A DNA stretch of 45,624 nt from a virus (IMGVR_UViG_3300020472_000054:1-45624), one strand, 5' to 3'; positions 9,401-21,600 are shown, counted from the first letter of the stretch. Program-made: numbers and translations. Notes: a model not told the origin generated them from the sequence alone.

Positions 9401-10996
9401 TGATCTGGAGATAGCATTTCCATTAGCCCAAATCTCTTCACCCTCTTGAAATTCTCCAACTGTTTGATAGAGAACAAGTTGATTTCTACCACTAACAGAT
9501 TCATAAAGATATCCAGCAGCATTACTACTTCTACCTTCAATATATTGAGGTACTTGTAGTGTTGTAACTGCAGTATTAAGATTCAAATATGTGAACGTTT
9601 GAACATCATATAAAGAAGATTCAAATACCGTATCTGCACCAGAATATGCAATGTTCTTTAACTTCATATCATAGAGTCTTGCAACTCCAATTTGAAGACC
9701 ATTTGCCACTCCAGGCGTAGCAGTTCTCTTATTATAGAGTTTTACATAAGATGTTGTAGAAATACCAACATCTGGTGATCCATGAACGTTATCAAGTTCT
9801 ATCTGTCTACCAACACTGAAAGGTATTGATTCGTTCCTAATTTTTTCTGTTACTCTTGACTTAGGAACATCAACAGTGGTTGTATTTAATGTTTCTACTT
9901 CAAAACCACGAACATAGGCTTTACCTGGCCCTATAGACAAACACATCAAACTATCAATTGGTTTATTACCCTGTTGGGTTAATTGATTTGCATAGTATGA
10001 TCCATTATTACCAATTCTGTTGTTTAAAGACTCTTTTGCAACAACTGGGAATGGTCTAATGTAATAGTTACCAGACTCATCATAAGTCCTTCTGGCTAAC
10101 TCATCACGAATAAGATTGTAATTAGACTCTTTAACAAACCGAACTATTTCACCATCTTTAATTCTCATCAATTCAATGAAATTCTCATCATTGAAATCTG
10201 TGAGTGCTTTCTTAACTAATGTTGTTGATATCCTGAATCTATCAGCACCAGGCGCAGCAAAGTTTGAGAATCCTCGTGCATTATCATATAGATCGTTATC
10301 TGTATTAGAGGCAGTTACAAGTTCCTCTTTAATCAGTAATCCAACTCTATAAGAAGGTTTGTTTCTATATTGGTCAAGAATAACTGTAGCAGCACTAACT
10401 GTTACAAAGAAACCTCTGATGAAATATACACCTTCAGCAATCTTAGCAGCAGATCCTGTTGCAGTTGCATTAGAGATTAAAGTTGTACCAAAACTTGATC
10501 CAGATCTAATACTGGACAAAGAATATGTAACATCTTCCTCTACTAAAAGATTCTCACCATCAGCAAAAATCTGTCTGGAGAAATCAGTATCACTGGAACT
10601 TTGATACTTGATATAAAGTGTATAGTTTCCTTTAGTTGATGTTCTATTAGTAATATAATTTTCTACTTTTGCAGTTACACCACTTGTCTCACCTTTGATC
10701 TTTTTGCCCTTAAGAGCATCAAGATAAAGTGAAACAGGGATACCCAAATGAGTATCGTCAATTTGCACACAAGTATACTCAGATTCGTAAGCCAACTGGC
10801 CAGGAACCACTACTGCACCTTCTTTAAAGAAGTGTTTACCAAACTTCTCAACCTGATTCTGGAGAATAGACTGTAAAGTAGTTAATTCTCTTGACTGGAT
10901 TGGGAGGCCAGGCTTGAATAGTACCCTTTGATAATTCTTAGTATCACTAAAATCATCAAAGTACGGAGATGAATTTAGATTAGTATTTTGTGGCAT
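3485..10996 (-). CDS. Giant virion structural protein with DUF4815-type N-terminus, 2,503 aa
   Basis: The N-terminus (SPYFDDFSDTKNYQRVLFKP, PIQSRELTTLQSILQNQVEK, FGKHFFKEGAVVVPGQLAY) matches the DUF4815 pattern found in large structural proteins of T4-like cyanophages. The remainder is beta-rich, with Thr/Ser/Gly repeats of the type GTGFTNSSIVYT and GTGYSAGDVMTIDY. A Thr-run region (TTTTMTGRTTRRGQYGEGG, TTTTTNFTDRT, QTTTTTSNQSR) lies near residues 1310-1390. A jelly-roll-like segment near 1665-1760 contains WVDPLAQSFEVPDINGVYL and FPSPVYLEGGGEYCLVLLS. No enzyme motif was recognised. The gene lies six bases after gp8 and is coupled to the coiled-coil gene by TAATG. A baseplate-periphery or fiber-attachment role is inferred. 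Confidence 0.85.
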   Translation of the reverse strand: MPQNTNLNSSPYFDDFSDTKNYQRVLFKPGLPIQSRELTTLQSILQNQVEKFGKHFFKEGAVVVPGQLAYESEYTCVQIDDTHLGIPVSLYLDALKGKKIKGETSGVTAKVENYITNRTSTKGNYTLYIKYQSSSDTDFSRQIFADGENLLVEEDVTYSLSSIRSGSSFGTTLISNATATGSAAKIAEGVYFIRGFFVTVSAATVILDQYRNKPSYRVGLLIKEELVTASNTDNDLYDNARGFSNFAAPGADRFRISTTLVKKALTDFNDENFIELMRIKDGEIVRFVKESNYNLIRDELARRTYDESGNYYIRPFPVVAKESLNNRIGNNGSYYANQLTQQGNKPIDSLMCLSIGPGKAYVRGFEVETLNTTTVDVPKSRVTEKIRNESIPFSVGRQIELDNVHGSPDVGISTTSYVKLYNKRTATPGVANGLQIGVARLYDMKLKNIAYSGADTVFESSLYDVQTFTYLNLNTAVTTLQVPQYIEGRSSNAAGYLYESVSGRNQLVLYQTVGEFQEGEEIWANGNAISRSITRVDDYGMQDVFQFVGTGSTFTADPRLTIGSLIAPTATQFTVTTGSGGVSTVTSPNANFSQVGLATGNILSYSVAGNSTPSYAAIKSISSVELVVEATTTVSGVCTGTLPAANATTSDLFKTTLEVQNNSKAYLFSELSKPNVASVDLNGADIIFRKSYAITVANNAYSGTLESDSNLTLEPFDEEDYNLSFTNSGTIEPLNNQKLTVSGRTATLSNLNTASGPAVLTVTWKKVNVKPKNKIFKRCSTTTITTSAKSSSGIGATTTNNGLTYSSTFGTRAEDRRISLGVPDVAYVLSILESSSTSNPQLPTLVLTNLNTNILNSVVGESIVGRDSGASAVLVDTNSTNEVKFVHQNENSFQVGEQILFEESNVTADVLAFVPGDKDIRNNFEFDPGQRLDYCDFSAIVRRPGTEAPTRRLTIIYNNFVIENSDPGDFVTVNSYDEKLYSDAIPFVGSIPGADIIDLRPRATSAASGYSPFEFNARVFDPFTSSSTHVVAKDKSFNLTYDYYLGRIDKLYLTKDGIFTLAQGIPATEPKLPNPIENALEVATVTLPPYVYDASEVKLRLANYKRYRMKDISIIENRLKNIEYYTSLSLLESETANMSLRDPQTNLDRFKAGFFVDNFKSVVAGDVTNSQFRASIDAVEGRLRPQHYTTSIDLLLGSEAIVGAATSSSPSADYRFVTDLGDANVKRIGDVVCLNYSDTSYLENKFATRIENVNPFAVVNWIGQIELNPGTDTWIETRRSSATYDIEGSYNGFMGQTGADSNTGLSPIDWGSWETTWTGSSVATGPSVFSDTTTTMTGRTTRRGQYGEGGRHGVPITTTTNFTDRTINFREQTTTTTSNQSRAGIQFRVGERFDTTSLGDKVVSTEVVATMRSRNIEFVCRRLKPNTRLYPFFDNIDMSKYVVPKLIEIEMVSGTFGPGEVVEGSRPNTNADAIRFRLANQNHKYGPYNNPTQTYKENPYSPSNAISSAYSSTSTLLNVDTAALELQAASGFYGYITKDMKLIGQSSGAIAKVKDIRLITDKAGVLLGSLYLPDPTVPAAPSFSTGTKTFTLTTSAANSTISGFTDSSAEANFTSSGTLQNIEASTLRMRNADVQRVPHSDSRTITSSSSRLVTDVNFNNRSTSQTRWVDPLAQSFEVPDINGVYLTKCDIFFSAKDTKQLPVTLQVRTLQTGLPTQEILPFGEVILDPDDVVLSQDGSKATTFTFPSPVYLEGGGEYCLVLLSASNEYYVFISRMGEEDITTVNSADSEKIIVSSQPLLGSLFKSQNGATWDPSQLEDLKFNLYRAEFTSEVGRVNFYNPDLEVGNRQIVSLALDPIDMVAGNTIVGLGKSLTTAEVSGLSEGTTIYQENNPNFSANLSKVLGAVGIGSNLLLTNVGTGFTNSSIVYTNVPLISQIGRGSGAEVSLHVNNRVAVAATVSIGGTGYSAGDVMTIDYSKTDSFGKDLRLTIPNNVGVISAFNTILIDQIQGQPKIDASSAIVYVGGGNTNTVNGGSIKYLQNVSDGLHFRVRHQNHGMYSELDQVTLNGVESDVKAEKITAAFDSSSTSDISVSSVGIFTAFENLPVDSSNPGYIKLGNEVLKYTGVSTSNGTVTGITRSIDSTKAGDYNVNDILHKYELNGVSLRRINTTHKFSDSDLATYPIDVDHYWVKVGVSSRGVDRAASNSNNFPELYWRETKSGGSYDQQYVMVGVPFGPQATQNIPYNILRPNVGTLIPDGTNLEAKVRTFSGNSPDGNMDAYIDMGYEAISLNSNNTFNSPRMIGSKTNELNRLTDFPGRKSFTMQFFMSTLDTKVTPMIDLDRVNVITTMDRINSKVTDYATDLRVNSLDSDPSAAIYLSKVVNLEKAADALTVMFDAYRHPTNDIRVLYRIFRVDAPPQYQLFELFPGFDNLDSVGNIINKAKNSGRPDRRILASTTVNDYKEYKFTRGNLPQFNGFQIKIIMSGTNYAFVPKIRDLRAIASI

Positions 10997-11002
10997 TTTC
11001 TT

Positions 11003-12598
11003 TTAAAACTCCAGTACTATCTTGATGTCTTCCTTCTGACTTGCAGAACGAGGAATAGCGGTTCTGTTATCAATGTAAATTATTTCACCTGATTTGGTGT
11101 TATATTCAGCAGAGGAAATACCAGCACTAAAGTTCATTCCTAATTGGTAAGTCTTATTATTTATTGACGTACTTACACCATTAAATCCAGAATTGATCTC
11201 ACATAGAGGTCCAACGACTGATGATCCAGCAATTGTTACTCCATATCCTGCATTTGGATTAGAAGTAAATGGTATAATCTTATATCCAGTTTCACTGGAT
11301 GCAAGTCCTGCTGGTTGGTAGTACTTAAGTACCCCAGTAGTTTTATCCCAAGAAGCAACATAACCAATGGCAGTTGATCCCAAACCAACTGTTTGTGATA
11401 TCTCGGCATCAACTGCATACGTTGTTGCAGTAGTAACACCAGCCATCTTAATAGCTTTCAGTCCACTAACAATAGAAGTATCAAGAAGTTCTTTATCTGA
11501 TCCAAAAACAGTAGGATTTTTTACAATTCCAACCCTGGCAAAGTCATTGCCTTCAATAATGTCTGGGTTAGTCTCCAATGTCTCGAATCTTGCATAGAGA
11601 AGTGCTCGATATGCACCCAATTCTCTATAAATGTCATATCCATGTCCACCTTTTGGTGGAATAATAACATCAAAATTAGCAACAGATGTTGTACCAATAC
11701 CAGTATTGGTGAGGTTCGCAAGTGGACCTCCTGATTCACTTCCAGGCGCGCCAGGGAAGAATTGGATAGATCCATGAGTATATCCAGTACCACCATCGGT
11801 TACAAATACCTCTGAGACCTTTCCGAATGAATCAACAGTAATGGTTGCCTTCCCATCATTACCATCACCAAGGATAGGAATATTTGCAAATGATGTAGAT
11901 ATTGGTTGATAGTTAGTACCACGAGAACTAACAACAACTACTTCAATCTTTCCATCAATTGCATTATTTTTAGTTGCAACTGTTTCTCCAGTATCACCCC
12001 AATTTTCTGGAACTGGAATATACTCAAGAGAATCGAATTTTACAATCTCAGAAGGTTTAATAGTGTAAAGATACTTCCAAACATAACCATCTCCACTTGT
12101 ACCAGCTGCCCTTGGTTCAAGGTCAATAAATGTTGGTTGGTCATATGAAGGACGACCCGTTGCGTTCTCTGGGTCTGATCCATTCTGCAAACACACATAA
12201 ACTTTTAAATCATCATTCACAACATAATAATTTGCCTCATATAGACTACCCTGACTGGTAATCGGAGTTAAATTATAGATGTTGTAATCATGTCTGTACA
12301 TCTCATATGTCGTACCTGCAACCCACTTAACTTTACGAACAAGTCTACGAACATCTTTGTCCGTAATTTTCTTCATCGCAATAATAGATTCCTTAATGGA
12401 ATATTCCTCTTGGAATCCATCCAAAGGAGAAGGGGTGTCAGTCGCCCATGTTGAAGTTCCACCTGCTTTAGGTTCTATGGAATTAGGTAATCCCAAGAAA
12501 GCATAGTACTTATTTACAGTAGATCCAACACCAACCAAACTTTTCGTAAAAGTCTCGGCATTCAGGATCCTGAATTGTTCGGATATAATGGCAGGCAT
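11003..12598 (-). CDS. 8: Baseplate wedge protein gp8, 531 aa
   Basis: T4 gp8 is a dimeric baseplate wedge component that binds gp10, gp7 and gp6. The similarity is visible by eye. DGYVWKYLYTIKPSEI near residue 170 parallels T4 DGYVWEYLFEIPP. The C-terminus SGEIIYIDNRTAIPRSASQK and EDIKIVLEF parallels T4 GEMIYMENRPPIIMAMDQTE and EINILFTF. The N-terminus starts MPAIISEQFRILNAETFTKS. At 531 residues it is longer than T4 gp8 (334); an insertion of roughly 200 residues is Gly-rich (GDGNDGKATITVDSFGKVSE, VTDGGTGYTHGSIQFFPG). The start is the ATG at 12598. A late-promoter-like ACTAAATA precedes the gene by about 20 bases. Confidence 0.9.
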   Translation of the reverse strand: MPAIISEQFRILNAETFTKSLVGVGSTVNKYYAFLGLPNSIEPKAGGTSTWATDTPSPLDGFQEEYSIKESIIAMKKITDKDVRRLVRKVKWVAGTTYEMYRHDYNIYNLTPITSQGSLYEANYYVVNDDLKVYVCLQNGSDPENATGRPSYDQPTFIDLEPRAAGTSGDGYVWKYLYTIKPSEIVKFDSLEYIPVPENWGDTGETVATKNNAIDGKIEVVVVSSRGTNYQPISTSFANIPILGDGNDGKATITVDSFGKVSEVFVTDGGTGYTHGSIQFFPGAPGSESGGPLANLTNTGIGTTSVANFDVIIPPKGGHGYDIYRELGAYRALLYARFETLETNPDIIEGNDFARVGIVKNPTVFGSDKELLDTSIVSGLKAIKMAGVTTATTYAVDAEISQTVGLGSTAIGYVASWDKTTGVLKYYQPAGLASSETGYKIIPFTSNPNAGYGVTIAGSSVVGPLCEINSGFNGVSTSINNKTYQLGMNFSAGISSAEYNTKSGEIIYIDNRTAIPRSASQKEDIKIVLEF

Positions 12599-12617
12599 TT
12601 ATCTAATGTTTTTTCTT

Positions 12618-12625
12618 TATTTAGT
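12618..12625 (-). promoter_or_regulatory. Late-promoter-like ACTAAATA upstream of gp8
   Basis: ACTAAATA on the minus strand, followed by AAGAAAAAAC and ATTAGATA before the gp8 ATG. The same leader (TAAATAAAGAAAAA then TAGATA) follows the perfect late promoter at 24593-24600, which supports function despite two mismatches to TATAAATA. Confidence 0.5.
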
Positions 12626-12627
12626 GG

Positions 12628-15600
12628 TTAAGTTAATGGTTTAAGTCTGGACACCACTGCTGCAGTAGATAATCCTGTTAGACCGTTATCTGGATTTACA
12701 AAGAATTCATTCGGAGTTCCGGCACCTCTATTCTGGTATCCGTAGATTTGACCCCATGTATATTTACCGTAGAAGGTATCAATAAGAATTGAAGTAGATC
12801 CAATTCCAACCTGAATATCACTGTTATTGTTAGGTCCTGGCTGGAAGGCACATGTCACAGTAACAAGTCCAGAAACAGTGTCTCCAGGCGTTACTTGTTC
12901 AACTCTAAAGATTCCTCCAAGGTTATCTCCAGCAGATATAATTCCAACTTTATTAGCAGGATAATTTGAATATCCACCAATAGCAGTTGTAATTCCAGTC
13001 AATGCATGACCAACAACACATGGACTGTCATAAACTATGAAGTAATCATCTTTTTGAAGTTGACTATAATTAATTCCAAGTTGATTAAGTGAGGAATATC
13101 CATATCCAAGGTTAGTATTATCATTGAAATCAGACTTCAATGTAAATGTTAATCTTGGTGGAGTAGTAGCTCCAATTCCTGGCAACCATGTATTGATTCC
13201 AACAATTGTTCCATAATCACCCTTAGTTCTGAATGAAAGTACATCTTCCCTCTTAGTCTTGTCAGGTTCAACAATTGCAGGTGGAGAACTACCAACTCTA
13301 TATCCAAATCCACCATCTGTAATTGTAATACTTGTAATTACACCAGCAGTGACATTTGCATTAGCAGTAGCTCTATTAATAATTGGATCCGCATAGAATT
13401 GAGTGGTTCCTGTTCCAACTGCAAGAACTCTTCTTCCCCTACTTTCGCCAAAGGTGGTATCAACCAAATCTCTAATTTGATTTGAATGATTTACTGGGCG
13501 AGCATTCCAGTTAACAAGATCGAATGAATAGTACAATGAACCAACAGTACTTATTCCAATATAAAGTCCATCAATATACTTAAGTTTCTTAAAGTCAAAT
13601 GTTGCAGGATGAATTGCATTATTGTATTGTTGTTGACTCCAAGGCTGCCAGTAATTCTTATCAGAAGAAACTCCAATAGTTCCATTATCACCTACTGTAA
13701 TGAACCTGTTTCCATCATAGATGATATCTTGTAAATTATAGTTGGTATTACTTGTCTTAGGAGACCAAATATTACCATCGTTAGATGCAATAATAGCACC
13801 ACCATTACCAACGGCAAGATACTCACTTTGAGCATAAACAATTGCATTTAGAGTCTGAGGAGTATTGGAATACTTACTAAAGAATGTATCACTCTTAACT
13901 CCAACTGCAGTAAAGATAGATCCAGCAACACCAACAGCAACCCAAGTATCTCTCGATCCATCATAAACTACATCATTAAATGTTCCTGCATATGTACTAT
14001 CGTAGATAACTGTTAGATTCAAAGCAGGAATTTGTCTCTCTTCCTTTAAAGTAATAGGAGTCCAAGAAGACATACTATTTCCAACTCCTAAAGAACGAGC
14101 AATCTTTCCATATTCACCAGCGGCAACAACATACTTATCTTGAGGATCAGCATAAGTCCAACCGATTCCACAAGAAGTAAACGTAACAGTACCACCAAAT
14201 CCAATACTTCCTCTTTCCCAGAATGTACCACTCTTAGTGTTAATATAACGAGCACTACTTCCAACAGCAACTATTGGTTCTTCTTTTGTAAATGCCTTCC
14301 ACTCAACAGTATCAGTAACACCAGATATAGCATCAAATCTCCAATCTTTAATAATATCTTTCCTTTCAATTTGAGCATTGGATATTGAAACAACTGGAGT
14401 GTTTAGATATTGATATCCTGCTCCAGCATAAGAAATTGTTAGAGAAGATATACTTGAGGAAGTAGAAACCATAGAGGTTAAAATTCCTGGCGAAATATCA
14501 TAATCCTCAAAGATTTGTACATTTCTCTCTGCCTGAGTTAGTAAATCAATATCAGAGAAAATAGGATATGCATTATTAACCCAAATAACATTATCACTTT
14601 GACCAATATTCCTAATAATCCTTGTTGTAGGAAGAACCTTAGCAGTTAAACTTGGTCTTGCTTTAGAGATTAGAACACCAGAAACAACTTTATCTCTCTT
14701 TTGTTTCTCCCAAGTTAATGGTCTTTCTGCAGTAGGAGCAGTATCAATACCGATACTATCGTATGCAAATGTCTCTAAAACATCAGAAGCAACAATTCTC
14801 TTACCAGTTCTTTCAAACTGATCATTATCGAAGAGATTAATTTTATTCTCTTTAATTTGAACTTCATCACCAGCTTTAACAGTTAGTGGTGGTTCAATTG
14901 TTTCAACGTCTCTCTTAGATCCTCTGAAGTAGAATATAGAACACTTAGAATTTGCTTTAGGTGCTTCAGAGAATATAACTCTACTACCCTTGAATATGTA
15001 AGATTCGCCTGGAGTTTGTAGAATATCGTTGATGTAGATAAAGATATTATTTGTAATATCCATATCACTGCCTGGAGGTGTCTTAAGACTCAATATCTCT
15101 GTTGTACCACCAACAGTTACAGATAAAGTAAACTTCCTACGTGTTGAATTAAAGAATGATGCAATATTATCAAATAGGATAAATTGACCCATGTAGAAAG
15201 CAGAGAAGTCATCATTCTCAAGTTCTACAACTTTTAACTGGAACTCTGTAAGAACACCGACTCTTACGTCAGTAGATAATCCAGCAACTGTCAATACATC
15301 ATCAACCTTATAAGCAACACCTTCTTCAATAAGGTCAAACTCACCAATATTACCATCTACATTAACTCGTAATCCTGCAACAGCATTTGTTCCAATTCCA
15401 GTTGAGCCAGGAGTATATTCTAAAGGTAAATTAAAATATGGATCAGGTTCATGAATATCAAGGAATATTGGTTTATCAATACGACCACCTCTCTTAAAGT
15501 TGGCAAATTCTGTTGTAAGACCAAGATTTGTTCTAAAGTTAGCATTATCAATTGACTCAAGAACATCTACTCCACCATATCCTATTCCAGTAGAAGAAGT

Positions 15601-18600
15601 AACTCTCTTACCTTCAAAGAGATCTCCACCTCTGTTGTAATGGTGTACACAAGTTGAAATACCAACATTACATGTGAATTCCTTATTAGAAATAATCTTG
15701 TCTACAAATGTACCACCAGATGCATAGTCAGATCCACTTATTGAGTTATTAAATTCTCTTGGAGCAATAATTGCACCCTGAATTGTACCACCACCAATAA
15801 AGTGTGTTACTACAGTAGATACACCAACTTGAGTCTCTATTTGAGTGTTACTGATAACTCTATTAACCTTAGATCCAAAGAAATATGGATCACCTTTCTT
15901 AGGATAAGCATGTTCCTGAGTATGACCATCTTTATCACAAGTAAAGGTTATTGCACCTTGTAGATATTTGAAGTTAGTGCCAGGAGTAAAGCTGTGTCCT
16001 GCACCAACTGTCATAGTCATAATACCAAGGGACTCACTGTAATTTGCGGTTGATATGTTATAACCAACTGCAGTTGTAGTTCCTACATTAACTTGAAGTG
16101 TATTTGCACTTGCGGATGCAACTGTAAGTTTCTTATTATGCGCTGGATCATCAAGACCAGATTCTCCAACATTAACAGTGATCTTATCTGGTACAACAGA
16201 TTTAATAGTAGTAATCTTATTATGATATGGATCAGTTGTACGTGGGTATGAATGTTGAGTTGCATGTCCATCAATAGCACATGTAAATACCAATCCACTT
16301 GTAGCAATTCCAATATTAGCATTATCTCCAACCACGTAGTCGTGGCCAGGAAGTGTCAACTCAAGATCACCATTTGATCCATTATAAAATGCACCAGTAG
16401 GTGTTTTATATGATATAGTAGAAATACCACAACTAACCGTAATTGTTGTTGCAGTTGTTGCTGCAATTCCAACTTCTATATTATGAATAGGATCAGCAGG
16501 ACGAGGATATGTGTGTTGAGTAGCATGAGCGTCTCTTGCACATGTCATTGTGATAGAATTGGTTGCAATTCCAATTGTATCTACTGCTTTCTTAATTCCA
16601 TTTGAAGTTGCAGATACAAATGTATGAGCATAGTCTCCACCAGTAGTAACTGCATCATTAGCAGCATTCTCAAAGAGATGTGTAGTAAGATTAGTTGAAA
16701 CTCCAACATCAATTGTAAATGTCTCTGCAGTAACAGACTTAATTCCAAGGGCCGCATTAAGTGCTGGATCATCTCCAGTTGCACCACCTTGTCCGTTTGC
16801 ACGAGGATAAGAGTGTACAGATATGTAATTATCCTGAGCACACTTAAATATGAATCCTTGTTGTAACAGTCTAACACTTGTGCCTGGTCTCAAATTATGA
16901 GGTCCAACAGTGACCGTCATAATACCAGTTTGAGGTGTATATAAAGCGTTTGTAGGTGTAAAACTTACTTTTGGTGACTTACCTACTTCAATTGCAAATG
17001 TATCTGTAGTTGCATTGGTAATAGGTAACCACTTATTGAAAGTAGGATCAGTTCTACGTGGATATGCGTGGTTAGTAGTATTATTATCCATCGCACACTT
17101 GAAGGTTATACCACCCTCAACAATCTTAACTCTATCACCATTAACAAATCCATGACCAGCAGATGTAACTGTCATGATACCAGCAACTGGGTTGTATATT
17201 GCAGCAGTAGCAGTTGCTTGTTGTTGTGCCAACAATCCATGACCAGCAGGAACAGTCATTTCAAAGACACCTGTTGATGCAGTATAAGTTGCAGTTGTAA
17301 CCCCAAGATTTACTATCGTTGATATCCCAACATTAACTGTCAATGTAGTTGGTGTTGTAGCAGCAATTGCAACGTTTGTTAGACTGTTTATTGGGTCTGT
17401 AGTACGTGGATATGCATGTTCTGTTAGATAATTATCTCTTGCACAAGTAAATGTTATTCCACCAGTTGCAATACCAACAGTGTTAGTACCAGCGATTAAT
17501 CCATGTGCAGAGCCGAACGTTAGTACTAATAAACCTGTAGAGGCGGCATAAGTTGCATAGGTAGGAGTTTTTCTCGTTCCACTCCAAGATCCAGAGGTAA
17601 CACAATCTGTATCTGCACTAATGAATTTATGTGCATAATCTCCACCAGTATATGCATTTAAAGCAGCTGCAGCACTAACAAAAGTATGTGCATAATCTCC
17701 ACCATCAATTATAACACCAGAAGTTGCACTGACGAAAGTATGTGCATATCCTGGCCTTGGATATTGATGTTCTGAACCATGATTGTCCATGGCACATGTA
17801 TAATTCAAGGAACTTGTTCCTATACCAACACTAAGTCCATTAGAAAGTCCGTGTGCAGTATCCGTTGTTAACTCAACAATACCTGTTGCTGGAGCATAAG
17901 ATGCATTAGTGACATTAATTGGAACCTGAGTTGTTACACCAACTTGTATAGTTACTGAATTAGTTGTAGTTGTCTTAATTCCAAGTTCTACATTATGAAC
18001 AGGGTCTGAAGTACGAGGATACGTATGATTCGTAGAATGATCATCCTGAGAACATGTAAATGTTAATCCATTAGTTGTTATACCAACTGTTCCATTTGCC
18101 TTTGATAAACCATTAGATTTAGAAGCAAAGAATTCATGATCATAAGCACCTCCACTTATTATGGAATCTGCACTTGAAGATATGAATATATGTTCGGATT
18201 TATTGGATGCTGTTCCAACATCAAGAGTAATCGTTGTAGAACCAGTTGCAATAACTTTAACGGATGTATTATATGCAGGATCTGGTCCACCAATAGCAGT
18301 TGCTCTTGGATAAAAATGATTTGTAGCGTGATTATCCTGACCACAAGTAAATTTAAATGCCCTTGTCTTAAGTTTAACACCCTGTCCTTTCTTGATAGTA
18401 TGACTTCCAATAGTAACTGTCATTAATCCAGTATTTGGATCATATGATCCAGCTGTAGGACTGTAAGTTACTATAGTAGATACACCAACATTAACATTGA
18501 ATGTGTCTTCTGTTACTCCAAAAATAGGTAACCATTTTGACATGGTTGGATCTGATTGTCTTGGATACTTATGTACAGACTTTTTACCGTCCATACTGCA

Positions 18601-21600
18601 TCTAAATTCAATAGAATTCTTATCAAACTTAACTCTATCACCATTAACAAATCCATGATCGTTTAGAGTACAAGTCATAATACCAACTATTCCATTATAA
18701 TTTGCACTGGAAACAGTATGAAGACTTGCAGCCTGTAAATTATCACTAATTCTTGGTGATGTAAGTACTAATTCACCTGTACTTGGAGTATATGTCGAAG
18801 TTGATATATTACGACTTTCTATAGTCGATATACCAACGTTAAGAGTAATTGTATTAGCAGTAGTTGCGGCAATACCTATACTTGCATTTCCACCATAAGG
18901 ATCAGAAGGTCTTGGATATGCGTGTTCGGTTGCATGTGCGTCTCTGGCACATGTAAAGGATATAGAACCTGTATTAATTCCAACTGTATCAGTAGCTTTC
19001 TTCAGTCCATTAGCAAGACCAACGAAAAATTGATGTGTAGTAGTGTTTGAAGATACTCCAACAAATACGGAGAAGGTGTTAATTCCTACATTGTAAATTG
19101 ATAACCATCGATTAGCATATGGATCGGATGAACGAGGATATGCGTGAGGAGTTGCATAGTTATCTTCAGCACACTTAAATGAGACTGATCCAGTACCAAA
19201 ATTAACGTAATCACCACTAACAAAACCATGACCTGCAATGGTTGGTTCCAATACACCAGTAGAAGGTGTGAAAACAGCATCTGTGATCGTGTGTGAGGTC
19301 TGTGAAGTGTATGAATGACCTGCACCAACGTTAAGTACCAATTCACCTGTTAGAGGATCATATCCACAAGTTGTGATACTTCTATTCTGAATTGTAGATA
19401 CACCAACTCTTACAGTAAAAGTATTTGTTGTTTGAGTTGTTATACCAATATTTGTATTAAAGACTGGATCAGAAGATCTTGGATATGCATGGACAGTTGC
19501 ATAATTGTCCTTAGCACACTTAAATGATACAGATCCTTTTGCAATTTTTACTTTCTGAACTTCTCTTAAAACACCACTTGACGTTGCACTTTCAAAAGTA
19601 TGATCGTACACACCACCACTAATAACAGCGTCTGTTGATACACCAACGAATTCGTGATCATAATCACCACCAGTATAGACTGAATCAACAGTAATACCCT
19701 GATTGGGAATGAAACTGTGTATGTAATCACCAGCCGTAGTTAGACCAACATTACAGGTAAACATAGTACCAGCAACACCAGTTACAACAACAGCAGTATC
19801 GTGGAATGGATCTCCAGGCCTTGGATAAAAATGATTAGTACTATTAGCGTCTTTAAGACAAGTAAATCCTAAAGATAGTTCTTTAAATCTAACACTATCA
19901 CCAACAGTAATACCATGATTAACAGTATTCAGAACACAGGTCAAAACACCCACAGAAGGAGTATAATGAGCAAATACTGGAGTCTGTGTAACAATAGTAG
20001 AGACACCAACATTTACTGCAATTGTTGTTGCACCTACACTAACAATTGAAAGAGCAGTATCATAATATGGATCTGTTGTTCTTGGATATGTCTTAGTTGC
20101 AGTTTTACCGTCCATTGAACACTTAAAGTTCAATGAACTATTAGCAATCTTGATGCTTGTACCTGCCTTTAAATCATGAGTTCCGATGGTCATTGTCATG
20201 ATACCAACGGAAGGTGTATACTTAGCGTCAGTAACAGTAAAATTAACCAGTGGAGATGTTCCTACAAATATTTCAAAGGTATCAGTAGTTTTATTAGATA
20301 TCTGCATCCACTCATTACTAATTGGATCAGTTGATCTTGGATAAGTATGAGTAGAACCATATCCATCCATTGAACACTTAAATCCGATGGAATTGTCTAA
20401 TACTTTAATCTTATCTCCATTAGCAAAACCATGACTTGGAATAGTTAAAGTAACTATACCAACAATAGCGTTATATCTTGAAGTTGTTACTGTATGTGCA
20501 GAGGGACCAGATAGTCCATGATTAGGAACAGTTAGAGTTAAATCACCAGTAGATGCATTATAGTCAGCAGTTGTTGGTGTAGTTGTTCCTCCTCCAACAA
20601 TTTCTACACAATCTGCATTTGCACTAACAAATGTATGGTTATAATTACCACCAATTCTTATTACATCAGTCTGAGAACTTGTATGTGTATGTGCATATCC
20701 ACCACCATTAAACAAAGCACCTGCAGATGCAGTAATAAACTTGTGATCAAAAGCACCACCAGTCAATAATGCACCATCATTTGCATTAATAAACTTATGA
20801 GTATACTCTCCACCCAGAACTACACCACCAGCAAGAGCACTCTTAAATGTATGAGAGAATTGATCTTGTGGAGCAGCATAACCAACATCAGCAGTAATGG
20901 TATTAGAAGTAATACTAAGAATTGGAACTGATGTATCGTATGTGGAAGATTTTCTTCTTGGATAATAATGAGTCTTAGCACCATTGTCTAATTGACAAGT
21001 AAATCCAAGACCTGCAAGAACAATATCCTTACCTACCTTATAACCATGATTTGCAGCAGTAGTTACTGTCATAACACCAGTGGTGTTACTATATTCTGCA
21101 CTACTTACACCAATACGAGGTTCATAATCGCAAGTAAAGGCAATTCCAGAAAGAACTACACAATCATCTTCTGTTAGGTTGTGGTTCTTATTAGTTAAAA
21201 CAGTTGCAATACCAGAAGTATTATCATAGATCACTCTGGATACTGGTACTGCAGGACTACTTGCAAAAGTAACAGCAGTTCCAGTTACTTGAACAAAGTC
21301 ATCAGTCTTTAATCCATGACCTTCAAAATGAATAAAGGATCCAATACCTGCCTGAGCAGTATGAATTCCTGTAGTAGTCATTGCAGCACCGATATTAACG
21401 GTAAATGCTGTTCCTGCAAAACCAGTTACAGAATAGAATCTTTGAACATCTGATGGGAATGTAATATCACCAATACCAGTACTAAATGCAATACCAGCTA
21501 ATCTAACTACACTGGTTGCAGTTAATCCATGAGCACTGCCAGGAGTAATTGTTGCAACACCACTTACAGAATCATATGTTAAAGATGCAATGTTTACTCC

